A DNA stretch of 43,183 bases from assembly GCA_014379595.1 (NCBI GenBank), contig JACMLM010000036.1:1-43183 (forward strand), given 5' to 3'. Every line of letters begins with the position of its first letter. Positions within the stretch are counted from its first letter, which is position 1. Below, piece after piece: positions 7,884-15,436 of this stretch. Source of the DNA: Anaerolineales bacterium. GTDB taxonomy: Bacteria > Chloroflexota > Anaerolineae > Anaerolineales > Villigracilaceae. A program made the translations under genes and the position numbers. Below the pieces are notes generated by a model. That model was not told where the DNA came from. It saw nothing but the letters and a program-made list of their open reading frames with translations, and did not search any database.

Positions 7884-8351
7884 CTACGGATCTCTTCGTA
7901 TCTTCTCGCGTTCCTGATCCCATAATTTTACAAATCGTTCAAAGACATCAGAAATGATTTCCAGTTCTTTTTCCGAGTAACTTGAGATCAATTCATCTTG
8001 TGCCTTTCTTGCTGATTTAAACCATGAGGCGATTTTTTCGGCACCCGATTTCGTGGGAGCGATTAGAGTCCCACGGCGATCATCGGGATTAGGTCGCCGC
8101 TCGATCAAGCCTGGCTTTTCGAGCCGGTCAAGCATGGCGGTCGTCGCACCCGAAGTGAGACCCGTATGCCTGGCAAGTTCAGAAGGTGTGGCAACACCTT
8201 TGAAGAATAGAAGCCTGAGACATTCCATATCGGTGGCGTTGAGTCCCTGCGATTCGTCCATCGCGTTTCGGAACAGCGTTAAGTGAACGCCATATTCCCT
8301 TACCGCGATCAGGGCTCGTTTCTTCAGATCTGTTTTTGTAGAGTTCATCAT
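7884..8351 (-). CDS. MarR-family transcriptional regulator
   Basis: The 155-residue protein has the MarR winged helix fold. The recognition helix region is ATPSELARHTGLTSGATTAM and the wing is RRPNPDDRRGTLIAPT. MarR proteins are usually repressors released by small phenolic ligands. It is transcribed away from the DUF1801-like gene at 8443, and the shared 90-nt spacer holds a promoter and direct repeats, so control of both genes is plausible. The gene converges on the aldo/keto reductase, with 21 nt between stops. Confidence 0.92.
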   Translation of the reverse strand: MMNSTKTDLKKRALIAVREYGVHLTLFRNAMDESQGLNATDMECLRLLFFKGVATPSELARHTGLTSGATTAMLDRLEKPGLIERRPNPDDRRGTLIAPTKSGAEKIASWFKSARKAQDELISSYSEKELEIISDVFERFVKLWDQEREKIRRDP

Positions 8352-8360
8352 AGAATATCC

Positions 8361-8393
8361 TTGACATTATCTTTATTTTGAAGTATCTTTATT
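8361..8393 (+). promoter_or_regulatory. Promoter and direct repeats between MarR and DUF1801-like genes
   Basis: TTGACA (8361-8366), a 17-nt spacer and TATCTT (8384-8389) form a plausible + strand promoter for the gene at 8443. The decamer TATCTTTATT occurs twice (8369-8378 and 8384-8393), placed to bind a dimeric regulator over the promoter. That the MarR protein binds here is inferred. Confidence 0.5.
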
Positions 8394-8442
8394 GTATAAC
8401 TAAATTCTATTTAATGCAAGAGTTAATCAAAAGGAGATTTCC

Positions 8443-8904
8443 ATGAGCACAAAGACCGAAACGAAGAAGGCAGCAAGGAACACCACCACAAAATCCAAGG
8501 GATTCACAGCCGAGGAAAAAGCCGCGATGAAAGAGCGCGCCAAAGAGCTGAAGGCGGAAGCGGCCAAGGCGGATGGGGAAAGCACCCTGCTCGCGAAGAT
8601 CGCCGAGATGAAGGAACCGGATCGCAGCATGGCCAAACGGCTGCACGCCATTGTCACAGCTAACGCGCCTTCCCTCGCCCCGAAAACCTGGTACGGGATG
8701 CCAGCGTATGCAAACGCTGACGGCAAGATCGTCTGCTTCTTCCAAAGCGCGCAGAAGTTCGAAGCGAGGTACGCGACGTTCGGCTTCAATGACACGGCGA
8801 ACCTCGACGAAGGCCACATGTGGCCGACCTCCTTCGCACTCAAGGAGTTGACCCCTGCCGAAGAGGCAAAGATCGGAGCACTCGTGAAGAAAGCGATCCG
8901 CTGA
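8443..8904 (+). CDS. DUF1801-like / YdhG-type small protein
   Basis: The 153-residue product has a lysine-rich, probably disordered start (residues 1-60) and a C-terminal domain with [20 protein letters not shown] and RYATFGFN. This matches the DUF1801/YdhG family, whose members include proteins described as iron chaperones (Fra/YdhG). The molecular role is unclear. The start ATG follows AAGGAGATTTCC. Codon use is markedly more GC-rich than in neighbours, which suggests recent arrival from another genome. An intrinsic terminator follows. It is divergent from a MarR regulator. Confidence 0.78.
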   Translation: MSTKTETKKAARNTTTKSKGFTAEEKAAMKERAKELKAEAAKADGESTLLAKIAEMKEPDRSMAKRLHAIVTANAPSLAPKTWYGMPAYANADGKIVCFFQSAQKFEARYATFGFNDTANLDEGHMWPTSFALKELTPAEEAKIGALVKKAIR

Positions 8905-8961
8905 AACTGATGCATCTGTTATAGACACAGACATAACATCATTTCCTGGTACAGTCGGTTC

Positions 8962-9007
8962 AAAAAAATCAGCCTCTATTTTAAAAATAGAAAGCTGATT
9001 TTTTTTC
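8962..9007 (+). terminator. Intrinsic terminator after the DUF1801-like gene
   Basis: The outer arms AAAAAATCAGC and GCTGATTTTTT enclose a second A/T-rich stem. The A-run and T-run on both sides could make it act in both directions. Confidence 0.75.
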
Positions 9008-9025
9008 AATTACTTACCTTCGAGA

Positions 9026-9062
9026 AGATCAACAAAGGCCTTCTTTGTCTTTGTTGATCTTT
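9026..9062 (+). terminator. Second hairpin, terminator-like
   Basis: AGATCAACAAAG pairs perfectly with CTTTGTTGATCT across 11 nt, followed by a short T-rich tail. It lies just 60 nt before the next gene, so it may also be an attenuator or a relict terminator. Confidence 0.5.
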
Positions 9063-9120
9063 CATTCCTTTTACAGGATTTTCCATACAAGCCACTTAAG
9101 AAGATGGGCAAGGAGCTATC

Positions 9121-9561
9121 ATGACAAGTTGGAAGAAATTCACAAATCAAGCCCCGCAATTTGCAGAATTTGGAAAAGCGCGCCTGCAAAGCGGCGTCGC
9201 TTATATTGGAACATTACGCGCGGATGGAAGCCCGCGCGTACATCCTTGCACTCCCATTATCGGTGAACAATTGTTTTTGTTCATGGAACCTACTTCGCCC
9301 AAAGGCAAGGACTTGCTGCGAGACCCACGCTATACATTGCATTGCTCCGTGGAAGATTCAAGCGGCGGCAATGGCGAATTCTACGTGCGTGGGCATGGAA
9401 AATTAACCAGCGATCCAATCCTTCGCGAACAGGCAGTACGTGTCTCTTCCTATGCTCCAGCAGATCGATACATCCTTTACATGTTCACGATCGAGTTTGC
9501 CTTTATGAACATCTATGTGGATGGCAAATCCAATACTCAACGCTGGCAATCACAAGAATAG
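9121..9561 (+). CDS. Pyridoxamine 5'-phosphate oxidase-like (PPOX) protein
   Basis: The 146-residue protein has the split-barrel FMN/F420-binding fold. The N-terminal pattern VAYIGTLRADGSPRVHPCTP is the hallmark strand pair, followed by LFLFMEPTSPKGKDLLRDPR and a central barrel strand EFYVRGHGKL. Members of this group bind FMN, heme or F420 and reduce or bind unknown substrates; true PNPOx activity is unlikely at this length. The ATG at 9121 follows AAGGAGCTATC. Confidence 0.85.
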   Translation: MTSWKKFTNQAPQFAEFGKARLQSGVAYIGTLRADGSPRVHPCTPIIGEQLFLFMEPTSPKGKDLLRDPRYTLHCSVEDSSGGNGEFYVRGHGKLTSDPILREQAVRVSSYAPADRYILYMFTIEFAFMNIYVDGKSNTQRWQSQE

Positions 9562-9869
9562 GTTTTGTGACCCAATCCCGATTATTACCATTGACGGGAT
9601 GTACAATCTTGACACCAACTGTCTATCAAAGATATAGTCAATCATTTGTGGGGATGGCAATAGATTTAGATTTCACTTGTATTCATTCTGATCGCTTCGC
9701 ATGAGCATCATCAAGAGCATCTCGATCTTCGGCAGGCACGAATCATTTCCTGTCAAAGGTAAAAAGCAGTTTGGAAAGGTGTTATTTATCTTATATTCAT
9801 TGTTCTCGTGTTCACAGGATTTGTTATATACTTTGCTTCAACAAACTGAGTCCAATGGATTGGAATAGC
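9562..9869. other. Gene-poor stretch with one doubtful 55-codon frame
   Basis: This 308-nt spacer has no clear gene. The only + strand frame of note starts with ATG at 9701 (MSIIKSISIFGRHESF) and stops at 9868, one base before repeat copy F. That position would suit a tiny cassette gene, but there is no ribosome site and no recognised family, so I leave it uncalled. The rest shows no repeat or RNA that I can support. Confidence 0.4.
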
Positions 9870-9920
9870 AGCCAACAAAGCGTGCCCCGAAGGGGTATAA
9901 CGCGAACCGCCTAGCCCGCT
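9870..9920 (+). repeat. attC-like intergenic repeat, copy F (short form)
   Basis: AGCCAACAAAGCGTG opens the element, GCCCCGAAGGGG makes a small stem in the centre, and AACGCGAACCGCCTAGCCCGC (in two blocks) closes it. The right end TAGCCCGCT followed by TATAAAG resembles copy D. The next gene starts 21 nt downstream. Confidence 0.5.
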
Positions 9921-9940
9921 CTATATAAAGAGAGGTACTT

Positions 9941-10831
9941 ATGAAATCAAAATCAAAGGATTTGAAAAAAAACGCATCCGCCAAGAAAGCTTCGCTTGGA
10001 CGCGTGCTTAAGAAAAATGAGAAAATCAAAGAGACTGTCAAGGAGGCTGCCAGTGAACTCACATCGGTAAATGAAGTTCTAAAGCAAGAAAAAATCCCTG
10101 TTCAGGTTATTAAACAGGCTCTTACTAAGAATGAAGATGTTGAACAAAAGGTTGCGAAAGCCGCAGACGATTTGAAGCTGGTTAACGCCAAGCTCGCCAA
10201 AGAATTGGCTGATCGAATAGTCATCGAATCAGAACTCGCCGATACGAAGACTGACCTGGCCGAAGTACGCGACGATTTATCAAAAGCCCAAGTAGAAAAG
10301 GAAGACGCACAACAAATTGCGCTTCAGGATGCGCACACGGGTCTTCCGAACCGTGTGTCATTTGAACAGGGTCTCGAACATGGGTTAAGCCAGGCAAAAC
10401 GGCACGGTTGGGGACTCGCAGTCCTATTTATTGACATCGACAAATTCAAGCGTATTAACGACTCTTATGGTCATGATGTTGGAGACCAGGTGCTACTAAT
10501 GGTGGCAAATCGTTTAAAGTCTTTTGTACGCGATGAAGATATGGTCAGTCGCTGGGGAGGCGACGAATTTGTATGCCTGTTGTTCGAAGTCAAGCAGGAA
10601 GCCGACGTGACTCGCCTTGCAGAGAAGATGATAAATCAGATTGCCGAAGACTGCGAGTTTAATGGGACTATTCTTTCCATTAAAGCCAGTATCGGTATTG
10701 CCATATATCCCACCGATGGAGAAACGGCTGACATTCTTTTCAAAAATGCCGATACAGCAATGTATAAAGCCAAGGGATCAAAGAAGCGAGTTGTACTGTT
10801 CCGAGAAGCTGGTGTGCGAAAAGCGGACTAA
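9941..10831 (+). CDS. Diguanylate cyclase with N-terminal coiled coil
   Basis: The 296-residue protein would make cyclic di-GMP from two GTP. Residues 1-125 are lysine/glutamate-rich and predicted coiled coil, with no sensor domain or membrane segment, so it is cytoplasmic. The GGDEF domain follows: DAHTGLPNRVSFE, LFIDIDKFKRINDSYGHDVG and the intact signature RWGGDEF. An allosteric inhibition site RDED sits five residues before GGDEF, so product feedback is probable. The C-terminal motifs IGIAIYPTDG and NADTAMYKAK are typical. It lies just after repeat F, with AGAGAGG as ribosome site. Confidence 0.92.
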   Translation: MKSKSKDLKKNASAKKASLGRVLKKNEKIKETVKEAASELTSVNEVLKQEKIPVQVIKQALTKNEDVEQKVAKAADDLKLVNAKLAKELADRIVIESELADTKTDLAEVRDDLSKAQVEKEDAQQIALQDAHTGLPNRVSFEQGLEHGLSQAKRHGWGLAVLFIDIDKFKRINDSYGHDVGDQVLLMVANRLKSFVRDEDMVSRWGGDEFVCLLFEVKQEADVTRLAEKMINQIAEDCEFNGTILSIKASIGIAIYPTDGETADILFKNADTAMYKAKGSKKRVVLFREAGVRKAD

Positions 10832-10897
10832 CATTGTGTTTGTATTAGATTTGTAGCGAAATACAACTTTATGGTTTTGTACCAAAAGGAGTAAGCT

Positions 10898-11032
10898 ATG
10901 GAACTCGGCAATTTCTCAATAAGTTTGGCAGTAAAGAATATCGATGCTTCAAAGTGCTTTTATCAGAAACTAGGATTTAATGTTTTCGGGGGAGATATCG
11001 CCCAGAAAAGGGCATTAAGCCAAATCCCATGA
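10898..11032 (+). pseudogene. Truncated VOC (glyoxalase-like) protein remnant
   Basis: A 44-codon frame begins with a strong ribosome site (AAAAGGAG). It encodes [20 protein letters not shown] and [12 protein letters not shown], the first beta-alpha-beta unit of a VOC-fold protein. Homology then breaks off and a stop follows, while a full VOC domain needs about 115 more residues. The stop overlaps the ATG of the next frame (ATGA), so translation may be coupled. I read it as a gene broken by a deletion or recombination event. Confidence 0.65.
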
Positions 11033-11370
11033 GAATAAGAAATGTCCTTCAGGAATACGAAGCAAAACTGGAACCTCCACCTGAGAGTCCCTTTCCGTCA
11101 TCACGTGCCAAAGCAGAATGGAAAGTATATGAAAATGGCACACGTCAATGCAAGGTTTCAGTGTCCAAATTAGATTTACCAGATGGCACAATACTGGAAC
11201 TCATCCTTGAGGACCGTCGAATCGCTAAACTCACTGTTCAAAACAGCATCGCGAGATATAAGCAAGAATCAGAGTTAGGTCAGATCGTGCCGGTAGTTGG
11301 AGTCAATCAGATCCTTCAAGTGATGTACGATGGCAAAGTAATTCTCGCAGGGCGGCTTTATTCGGAATAA
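11029..11370 (+). CDS. Hypothetical 113-residue protein
   Basis: The product is small, soluble and mostly beta-strand in appearance. It contains [20 protein letters not shown], then [20 protein letters not shown] and ends [10 protein letters not shown]. The pattern of an alternating hydrophobic barrel resembles metal-resistance or post-COAP-1-like anti-oxidant repeats seen in extracellular proteins, but I do not recognise a family. The start overlaps the stop of the VOC remnant by one codon shift. Repeat copy G follows directly. Confidence 0.6.
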   Translation: MRIRNVLQEYEAKLEPPPESPFPSSRAKAEWKVYENGTRQCKVSVSKLDLPDGTILELILEDRRIAKLTVQNSIARYKQESELGQIVPVVGVNQILQVMYDGKVILAGRLYSE

Positions 11371-11372
11371 AA

Positions 11373-11415
11373 GTTTTTCTGCTCACAAGCATAGTCCACG
11401 CGAACCGTTTGGCAG
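11373..11415 (+). repeat. attC-like intergenic repeat, copy G (shortened)
   Basis: TTTTTCTGCTCACAAGCATA, then GTCCACGC and GAACCGTTTGGC, represent the right two thirds of the element. The left box is missing. The stop codon of the upstream gene abuts it and the next gene starts 15 nt after it. Confidence 0.45.
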
Positions 11416-11430
11416 ATCGGAGCATTATAA

Positions 11431-11979
11431 ATGTCGTCTAATCAAATGCATCAAATTAATATTCGGGTTATACACAGCAAATTAATTTCCGAAACATTGA
11501 AAAAGGAAATTATTTCACTTTGCAACCGTGCCTACGAAGAAGATATGGAACCTCTGTTTGAAACATTTATTGATGCAACTCATCTTCTTGGCTATTCTGA
11601 TGGTGTATTAGTCAGCCACGCTTTATGGGTCACTCGCTATCTGCAAGCGGGAACAGATCCCATCATGCATACTGCATATATAGAAGCAGTGGCAACGGAC
11701 TCAAATTACCGTAATCGCGGCTTTGCTGCATCCCTCATGAAGCATCTAATCGGTGAGATTCAAGATTATGAATTGGCTGCGTTATCGCCTTTTAGTGTTG
11801 AGTATTATGGTCGGCTTGGTTGGGAAATTTGGCATGGCCCACTATTTATTAGAACACACGATGAATTGTTAACTTCTCCAAATAATGAAGAGGTTATGAT
11901 TTTTCGGCTTCCAAAAACACCTGCTCTAGATTTGAACGCTCCACTTTCAGCAGAATGGAGAGCAGGAGAACTTTGGTAA
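11431..11979 (+). CDS. GNAT acetyltransferase, AAC(2')-I-like
   Basis: The 182-residue protein is a GNAT domain. The acetyl-CoA motif is EAVATDSNYRNRGFAASLMK, followed by SVEYYGRLGWEIWHGPLF. The C-terminus LSAEWRAGELW closely follows the ending pattern of aminoglycoside 2'-N-acetyltransferases (Phe/Trp-Arg-Gly-Gly-Asp-Gln-Trp in that family). The overall length also fits AAC(2')-I. I infer a relative of that group; activity on aminoglycosides cannot be claimed, as many such homologues have housekeeping roles. It lies directly behind repeat G, with GGAG 8 nt before the ATG. Confidence 0.75.
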   Translation: MSSNQMHQINIRVIHSKLISETLKKEIISLCNRAYEEDMEPLFETFIDATHLLGYSDGVLVSHALWVTRYLQAGTDPIMHTAYIEAVATDSNYRNRGFAASLMKHLIGEIQDYELAALSPFSVEYYGRLGWEIWHGPLFIRTHDELLTSPNNEEVMIFRLPKTPALDLNAPLSAEWRAGELW

Positions 11980-11998
11980 TTATCTCCTAAGGGTCATT

Positions 11999-12511
11999 AT
12001 GCAAGCAAAAGATCAGAACCCGTTTAACCCTCAAGCGAGTCGGCCTGATATGCCGGAATATGGGCTGCTCAATGCTGATCAAGGTCAGGGCTTGCTGCCG
12101 TGGAGTTGGGCAGAAGAACGGCTGGAACGATCTCATAATTATTGGGTATCCACAACGCGCCCCGATGGACGACCTCATGCTACCGCTGTTTGGGGTGTCT
12201 GGTGGGACAACGCTTTTTATTTCAGTTCGGGTCGCCTCACACGTAAAGCGCGCAATCTTGCTCAGAACGCAAATTGTGTAATATGTACTGAAAGTGCTGC
12301 GCAAGCTGTGATTGTAGAAGGCGTTGCTCAACTGGTTGGCAATGGTGAAACTCTTGGGATGCTGGGGCAGGTGTATCGAGCAAAATATGACTCAGATTAT
12401 CCGAGTGAGTCAAATATATACATCGTTCATCCAAAAGTAGTCTTTGGCTTTATTGAGGCGGAAACAGAGTTTAGCGGTAGTGCAACACGCTGGATAATTA
12501 TGAGCAAGTGA
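11999..12511 (+). CDS. PPOX-class flavin/F420-dependent protein
   Basis: The 170-residue protein has a split-barrel fold. The key strands are NYWVSTTRPDGRPHATAVWG and NAFYFSSGRLTRKARNLAQN, with GVAQLVGNGETL later. This is the F420/FMN-binding pyridoxamine oxidase-like group, probably a reductase of unknown substrate. The gene starts 19 nt after the GNAT stop and could share its transcript (AAGGGTC ribosome site is weak). It is unrelated in detail to the PPOX protein at 9121. Confidence 0.85.
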   Translation: MQAKDQNPFNPQASRPDMPEYGLLNADQGQGLLPWSWAEERLERSHNYWVSTTRPDGRPHATAVWGVWWDNAFYFSSGRLTRKARNLAQNANCVICTESAAQAVIVEGVAQLVGNGETLGMLGQVYRAKYDSDYPSESNIYIVHPKVVFGFIEAETEFSGSATRWIIMSK

Positions 12512-12536
12512 GTGTAATAGTATTCCGTTGCTATCT

Positions 12537-12777
12537 TCAATGAAATATTGGTCAAAGTACATGCCGCATCTTCAAACCCCGCTGACTGGCACACCATGCG
12601 AGCCGAACGGTTCCTGGCTCGCACTGCAAACGGACTTCTCAAACCTAGAAATCCCAGGCTTGCCGCGGATCTGGCAGGGCGGGTTGAAGCCGTTGGCAAA
12701 AACGTAAAGCAGTTACAAGTAGGGGATGATGTATTTGGTGAAATGCCCCTGGAGGGGTTGGGAAGTTTTGCCAAATT
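12537..12777 (+). pseudogene. MDR alcohol dehydrogenase fragment (both ends missing)
   Basis: In frame this encodes EILVKVHAASSNPADWHTMR through VGDDVFGEMPLEGLGSFAKF. This matches residues about 29-110 of the complete dehydrogenase at 18246 (which has EVLVKVHAASINYADW and PGDDVFGDI). The first 28 residues and the whole cofactor domain are gone. The match ends within about 15 nt of the stop of the opposite-strand sulfotransferase gene, so that gene's arrival or a recombination event probably cut it. Confidence 0.8.
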
Positions 12778-12789
12778 TTTCTGTCAACA

Positions 12790-13476
12790 CTACTTTTTGC
12801 TATCTGAGTCGGTGAGGATTTTTTTTGCTATTTTCTTTTCAAAGGAAGCGCCCTCATTCGAATGGGGAAACGACGTTGATGGGACGGGCACGCCCAGAAA
12901 ACTACAAAGTGGCTCCCAGCCGTCTTTCACTTCAAATACAAGCAGGCGGTCAGCTGGAACGGTTTTCTTCACTTCCTCCGTCCAGGCGTTGAAGATTGCT
13001 ATCGTGTGTTCGCGGTCGTTGGTACGCCCTTTGAAAACATCTTCCCGAATCAAATCACCAATTTGGATGTGAATATCGGGGAACACCCGTGCTGTCATTG
13101 AGAACAATCCGAAAAGACGAATCAAGACAAGCATAAAATTTGGCAACCGCCTGAAAATGGTTTTGGAGGCGCTGTCATACCATTTCTCTGGGTCGCGGAC
13201 GGTCAGAACAACTTTGGCATTGGGGTATTGCTTCATGAATTCTTTGTAATAGAGCGCGGCGGGAAAATCTGTGCAAGATTGAAAACCCTTGAAAAGGAGT
13301 TCGTAATCAGGCACTTCCCCCCGCTGGAGTTTTTTCCATTCAGGCAGGTGTTCGGGGAGGATTTCAAAGGCATGATAGCATTTGCCAAAACCAAGTTGTT
13401 CAAGAGCCATTTTCAAGGATTCAGTGCCTGTTCTTCCGAAGCCTGCTCCAATGACTTTCAATTGATCGGTGCTCAT
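12790..13476 (-). CDS. Sulfotransferase-family protein
   Basis: The 228-residue protein would move a sulfuryl group from PAPS to an unknown acceptor. The 5'-phosphosulfate loop is GAGFGRTGTESLKMAL (residues 10-25) and the 3'-phosphate region is KVVLTVRDPEKWYDSA. The ending DRLLVFEVKDGWEPLCSFLG is the usual late motif of this group (Sulfotransfer_4-like, also found in eukaryote-like NAD-dependent epimerase neighbours). The ATG at 13476 follows GGAGATAG. It is a lone minus-strand gene between two dehydrogenase copies. Confidence 0.88.
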   Translation of the reverse strand: MSTDQLKVIGAGFGRTGTESLKMALEQLGFGKCYHAFEILPEHLPEWKKLQRGEVPDYELLFKGFQSCTDFPAALYYKEFMKQYPNAKVVLTVRDPEKWYDSASKTIFRRLPNFMLVLIRLFGLFSMTARVFPDIHIQIGDLIREDVFKGRTNDREHTIAIFNAWTEEVKKTVPADRLLVFEVKDGWEPLCSFLGVPVPSTSFPHSNEGASFEKKIAKKILTDSDSKK

Positions 13477-13551
13477 TTTCTATCTCCTTAATAAGGCTTG
13501 CAGACTTGGATAAAATGACTTATACGATATCAAATAAAACACATGCTTTAC

Positions 13552-13591
13552 AAAAAAGTGACAGTCAGCTGCGAGCTGACTGTCACTTTTT
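13552..13591. terminator. Strong bidirectional hairpin
   Basis: AAAAAGTGACAGTCAGCT pairs perfectly with AGCTGACTGTCACTTTTT across the 3-nt loop GCG. The stem with A/T tails is long and perfect. It sits upstream of the sulfotransferase and of the dehydrogenase at 13663, so it may isolate the two divergent units or be a small mobile palindrome. Confidence 0.6.
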
Positions 13592-13662
13592 GCAACTTTC
13601 AGCATATACTCTCGTAAACTATCCTAACAACGAACAAATTAAAGTAATCATCGAGGATACTA

Positions 13663-14623
13663 ATGAAAGCGATTGTATACACACAATACGGATCACCAGA
13701 TGTTCTTCAACTCAAAGCCCAAGGACAATGAAGTACTAGTAAAAGTTCATGCAACAGCAGCAAATGCGGCTGATCTCCATCTCTTGAGAGCTGACCCCTT
13801 CTTGGTCCGCCTGGACTCTGGGCTTCTAAAACCAAAAAACCAGATTCTCGGAGCCGACATAGCAGGACGAGTTGAAACGGTTGGTAGAAACGTAAAGCAG
13901 TTTAAGCCAGGAGATGAAGTATTCGGGGACATATCCGCGTGCGGTTGGGGTGGTTTTGGTAAGTATGTATCTGTCCCTGAGAATATATTGGTGTTGAAAC
14001 CGGCAAATATATCTTTTGAGGAAGCAGCGGCTGTACCGATGGCGGCAGTCACCGCCTTGCAGGGAATTCGTAATACTGGACAAATCAAGCCTGGGCAAAA
14101 GGTTTTGATCAATGGCGCATCTGGTGGTGTGGGTACATTTGCCGTTCAAATTGCCAAATCTTTCGAGACCGAAGTTACCGCCGTGTGCAGTACGAGCAAG
14201 ATGGATATGGTGCGTGCCATAGGTGCAGACCATATTATTGATTACAGTAAAGAAGATTTCACCCAAAACGGGAAACGTTATGACTTGATTATTGGCGCTA
14301 ACGGACACCAGTCGCTTTCAGATTACAAACGTGCATTAAGTCCTGAGGGGATGTATGTTTGTACTGGAGGCACAATGGCTCAAATCTTCGAATCCATGCT
14401 CTTGGGGCCACTCATGTCAATGGGCGGAAATAAAAAAATAAGGAATATGGGATCGGCACAACCTAACCAAAAAGATTTGGTTGTGATGAAAGAGCTTCTT
14501 GAAATTGGCAAAATAGTCCCTGTGATCGATAGAACTTATCCGTTAAGCGAGACTGCCGAAGCGATCCGCTATCTTGAAGAAGGACATGCCCGAGGAAAAG
14601 TAGTCATCACGGTTGCACATTAA
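13663..14623 (+). pseudogene. Frameshifted MDR-family dehydrogenase
   Basis: From ATG 13663 the sequence reads MKAIVYTQYGSPDVLQLK, the standard start of this family, and then runs into a stop at about 13730. The remainder (KPKDNEVLVKVHATAANAAD onward) continues in the next frame to 14623 with no further damage and includes the cofactor loop INGASGGVGTFAVQIAKS. Compared with the copy at 18246, 17 nt are missing just before the KDNEV codons. Internal starts (TTG 13673, ATG 13700) could give a protein lacking the first 20-odd residues, so it may be a recent pseudogene or a shortened enzyme. A read error is also possible. Confidence 0.75.
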
Positions 14624-14630
14624 TCTGCAA

Positions 14631-14706
14631 TCAAATAAGAAAAGAGCCGAAATAACATTTCGGCTCTTTTCTTATGTACCGAATAAAATCATATCGAATT
14701 TCGTAG
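14631..14706 (+). repeat. Terminator-bearing direct repeat, copy 1
   Basis: A hairpin AAGAAAAGAGCCGAAA / TTTCGGCTCTTTTCTT (14637-14674) is followed by TACCGAATAAAATCATATCG and CGTAG. An equivalent block lies at 15437-15515. The two flank the membrane-protein gene at 14762. As a terminator it would end the dehydrogenase transcript. Confidence 0.75.
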
Positions 14707-14761
14707 CATCTTAAGGTAAGTAAATAACTTATCAATTTTTTAACAATGAGGAAAATAAAAG

Positions 14762-15418
14762 ATGAAAGATTTACAGAAGGCAGGTGGCATTGCAGCACTG
14801 ATCAACGCGACCGCGTACATAATAGGGTTTGGCATGGCTTTGACTATACTGGCTCCAGTAATGGATTCAGCTCCTGAGCAGTATTTGGCCTTTCTCGCGG
14901 ATAATCAGACGCTGATGGTCGCATGGTACATAATCATCTATCTGATAGCTGGTGTCTTTATGGTTCCTCTGGCCCTGGCGCTCCACGAACGATTGAAGAA
15001 TAACGCACCTGCACTAATGCAGAATGCAACCGCCTTTGGGCTTATTTGGGCAGTCACGATCATTATTAGCGGAATGATCCAGGTACACGATGTAGGCGTA
15101 GTTAGCGATCTTTATGGCAAAGACCCGGCACAAGCTGCAACCGTCATGTTGGCGCTTGGAGCTGTAGAGAGAGGCATAGGCGGTGCGATTGAACTTCCCG
15201 GTGGTATATGGGTTCTGCTGGTAAGTTGGGCTGCCTTGCGGACGGGCGGGCTTCCCAAGGCACTGAACTATCTTGGCTTGGCGATCGGTCTGGCAGGGAT
15301 TGTTACGATTGTTCCCGCTCTCGGTGAAGGCGGAAGCATTTTTGGGCTGGGTTTCATCGTCTGGTTCGTGTGGGCGGGGATTACTATGTTGCGTAATAGC
15401 TCAAGTTCAACTCAATGA
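14762..15418 (+). CDS. DUF4386-like membrane protein
   Basis: The 218-residue product has six or so predicted membrane helices (about residues 10-34, 52-75, 88-110, 124-140, 150-163 and 172-212). The layout, with a short loop LHERLKNNAPALMQNATAF and a late glycine-rich helix GLAIGLAGIVTIVPAL, fits DUF4386-type hypothetical membrane proteins. No transport or enzymatic motif is visible. A GAGG ribosome site lies 10 nt upstream. It is a single gene bracketed by duplicated terminator repeats. Confidence 0.72.
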   Translation: MKDLQKAGGIAALINATAYIIGFGMALTILAPVMDSAPEQYLAFLADNQTLMVAWYIIIYLIAGVFMVPLALALHERLKNNAPALMQNATAFGLIWAVTIIISGMIQVHDVGVVSDLYGKDPAQAATVMLALGAVERGIGGAIELPGGIWVLLVSWAALRTGGLPKALNYLGLAIGLAGIVTIVPALGEGGSIFGLGFIVWFVWAGITMLRNSSSSTQ

Positions 15419-15436
15419 AATTTACATATAAATGAT

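Noticed and set aside
8407-9009. A 200-residue minus-strand frame opposite the DUF1801-like gene
   Set aside because: The GC-rich gene on the + strand produces long antisense frames; composition and lack of motifs mark this as a shadow.
1692-11430. The intergenic repeats as a CRISPR array
   Set aside because: Copies are 40-130 nt, diverged and kilobases apart with genes between them, with no regular spacers.
13552-13591. The hairpin as a tRNA or small RNA gene
   Set aside because: It is a single short stem with a 3-nt loop, with no cloverleaf or promoter of its own.
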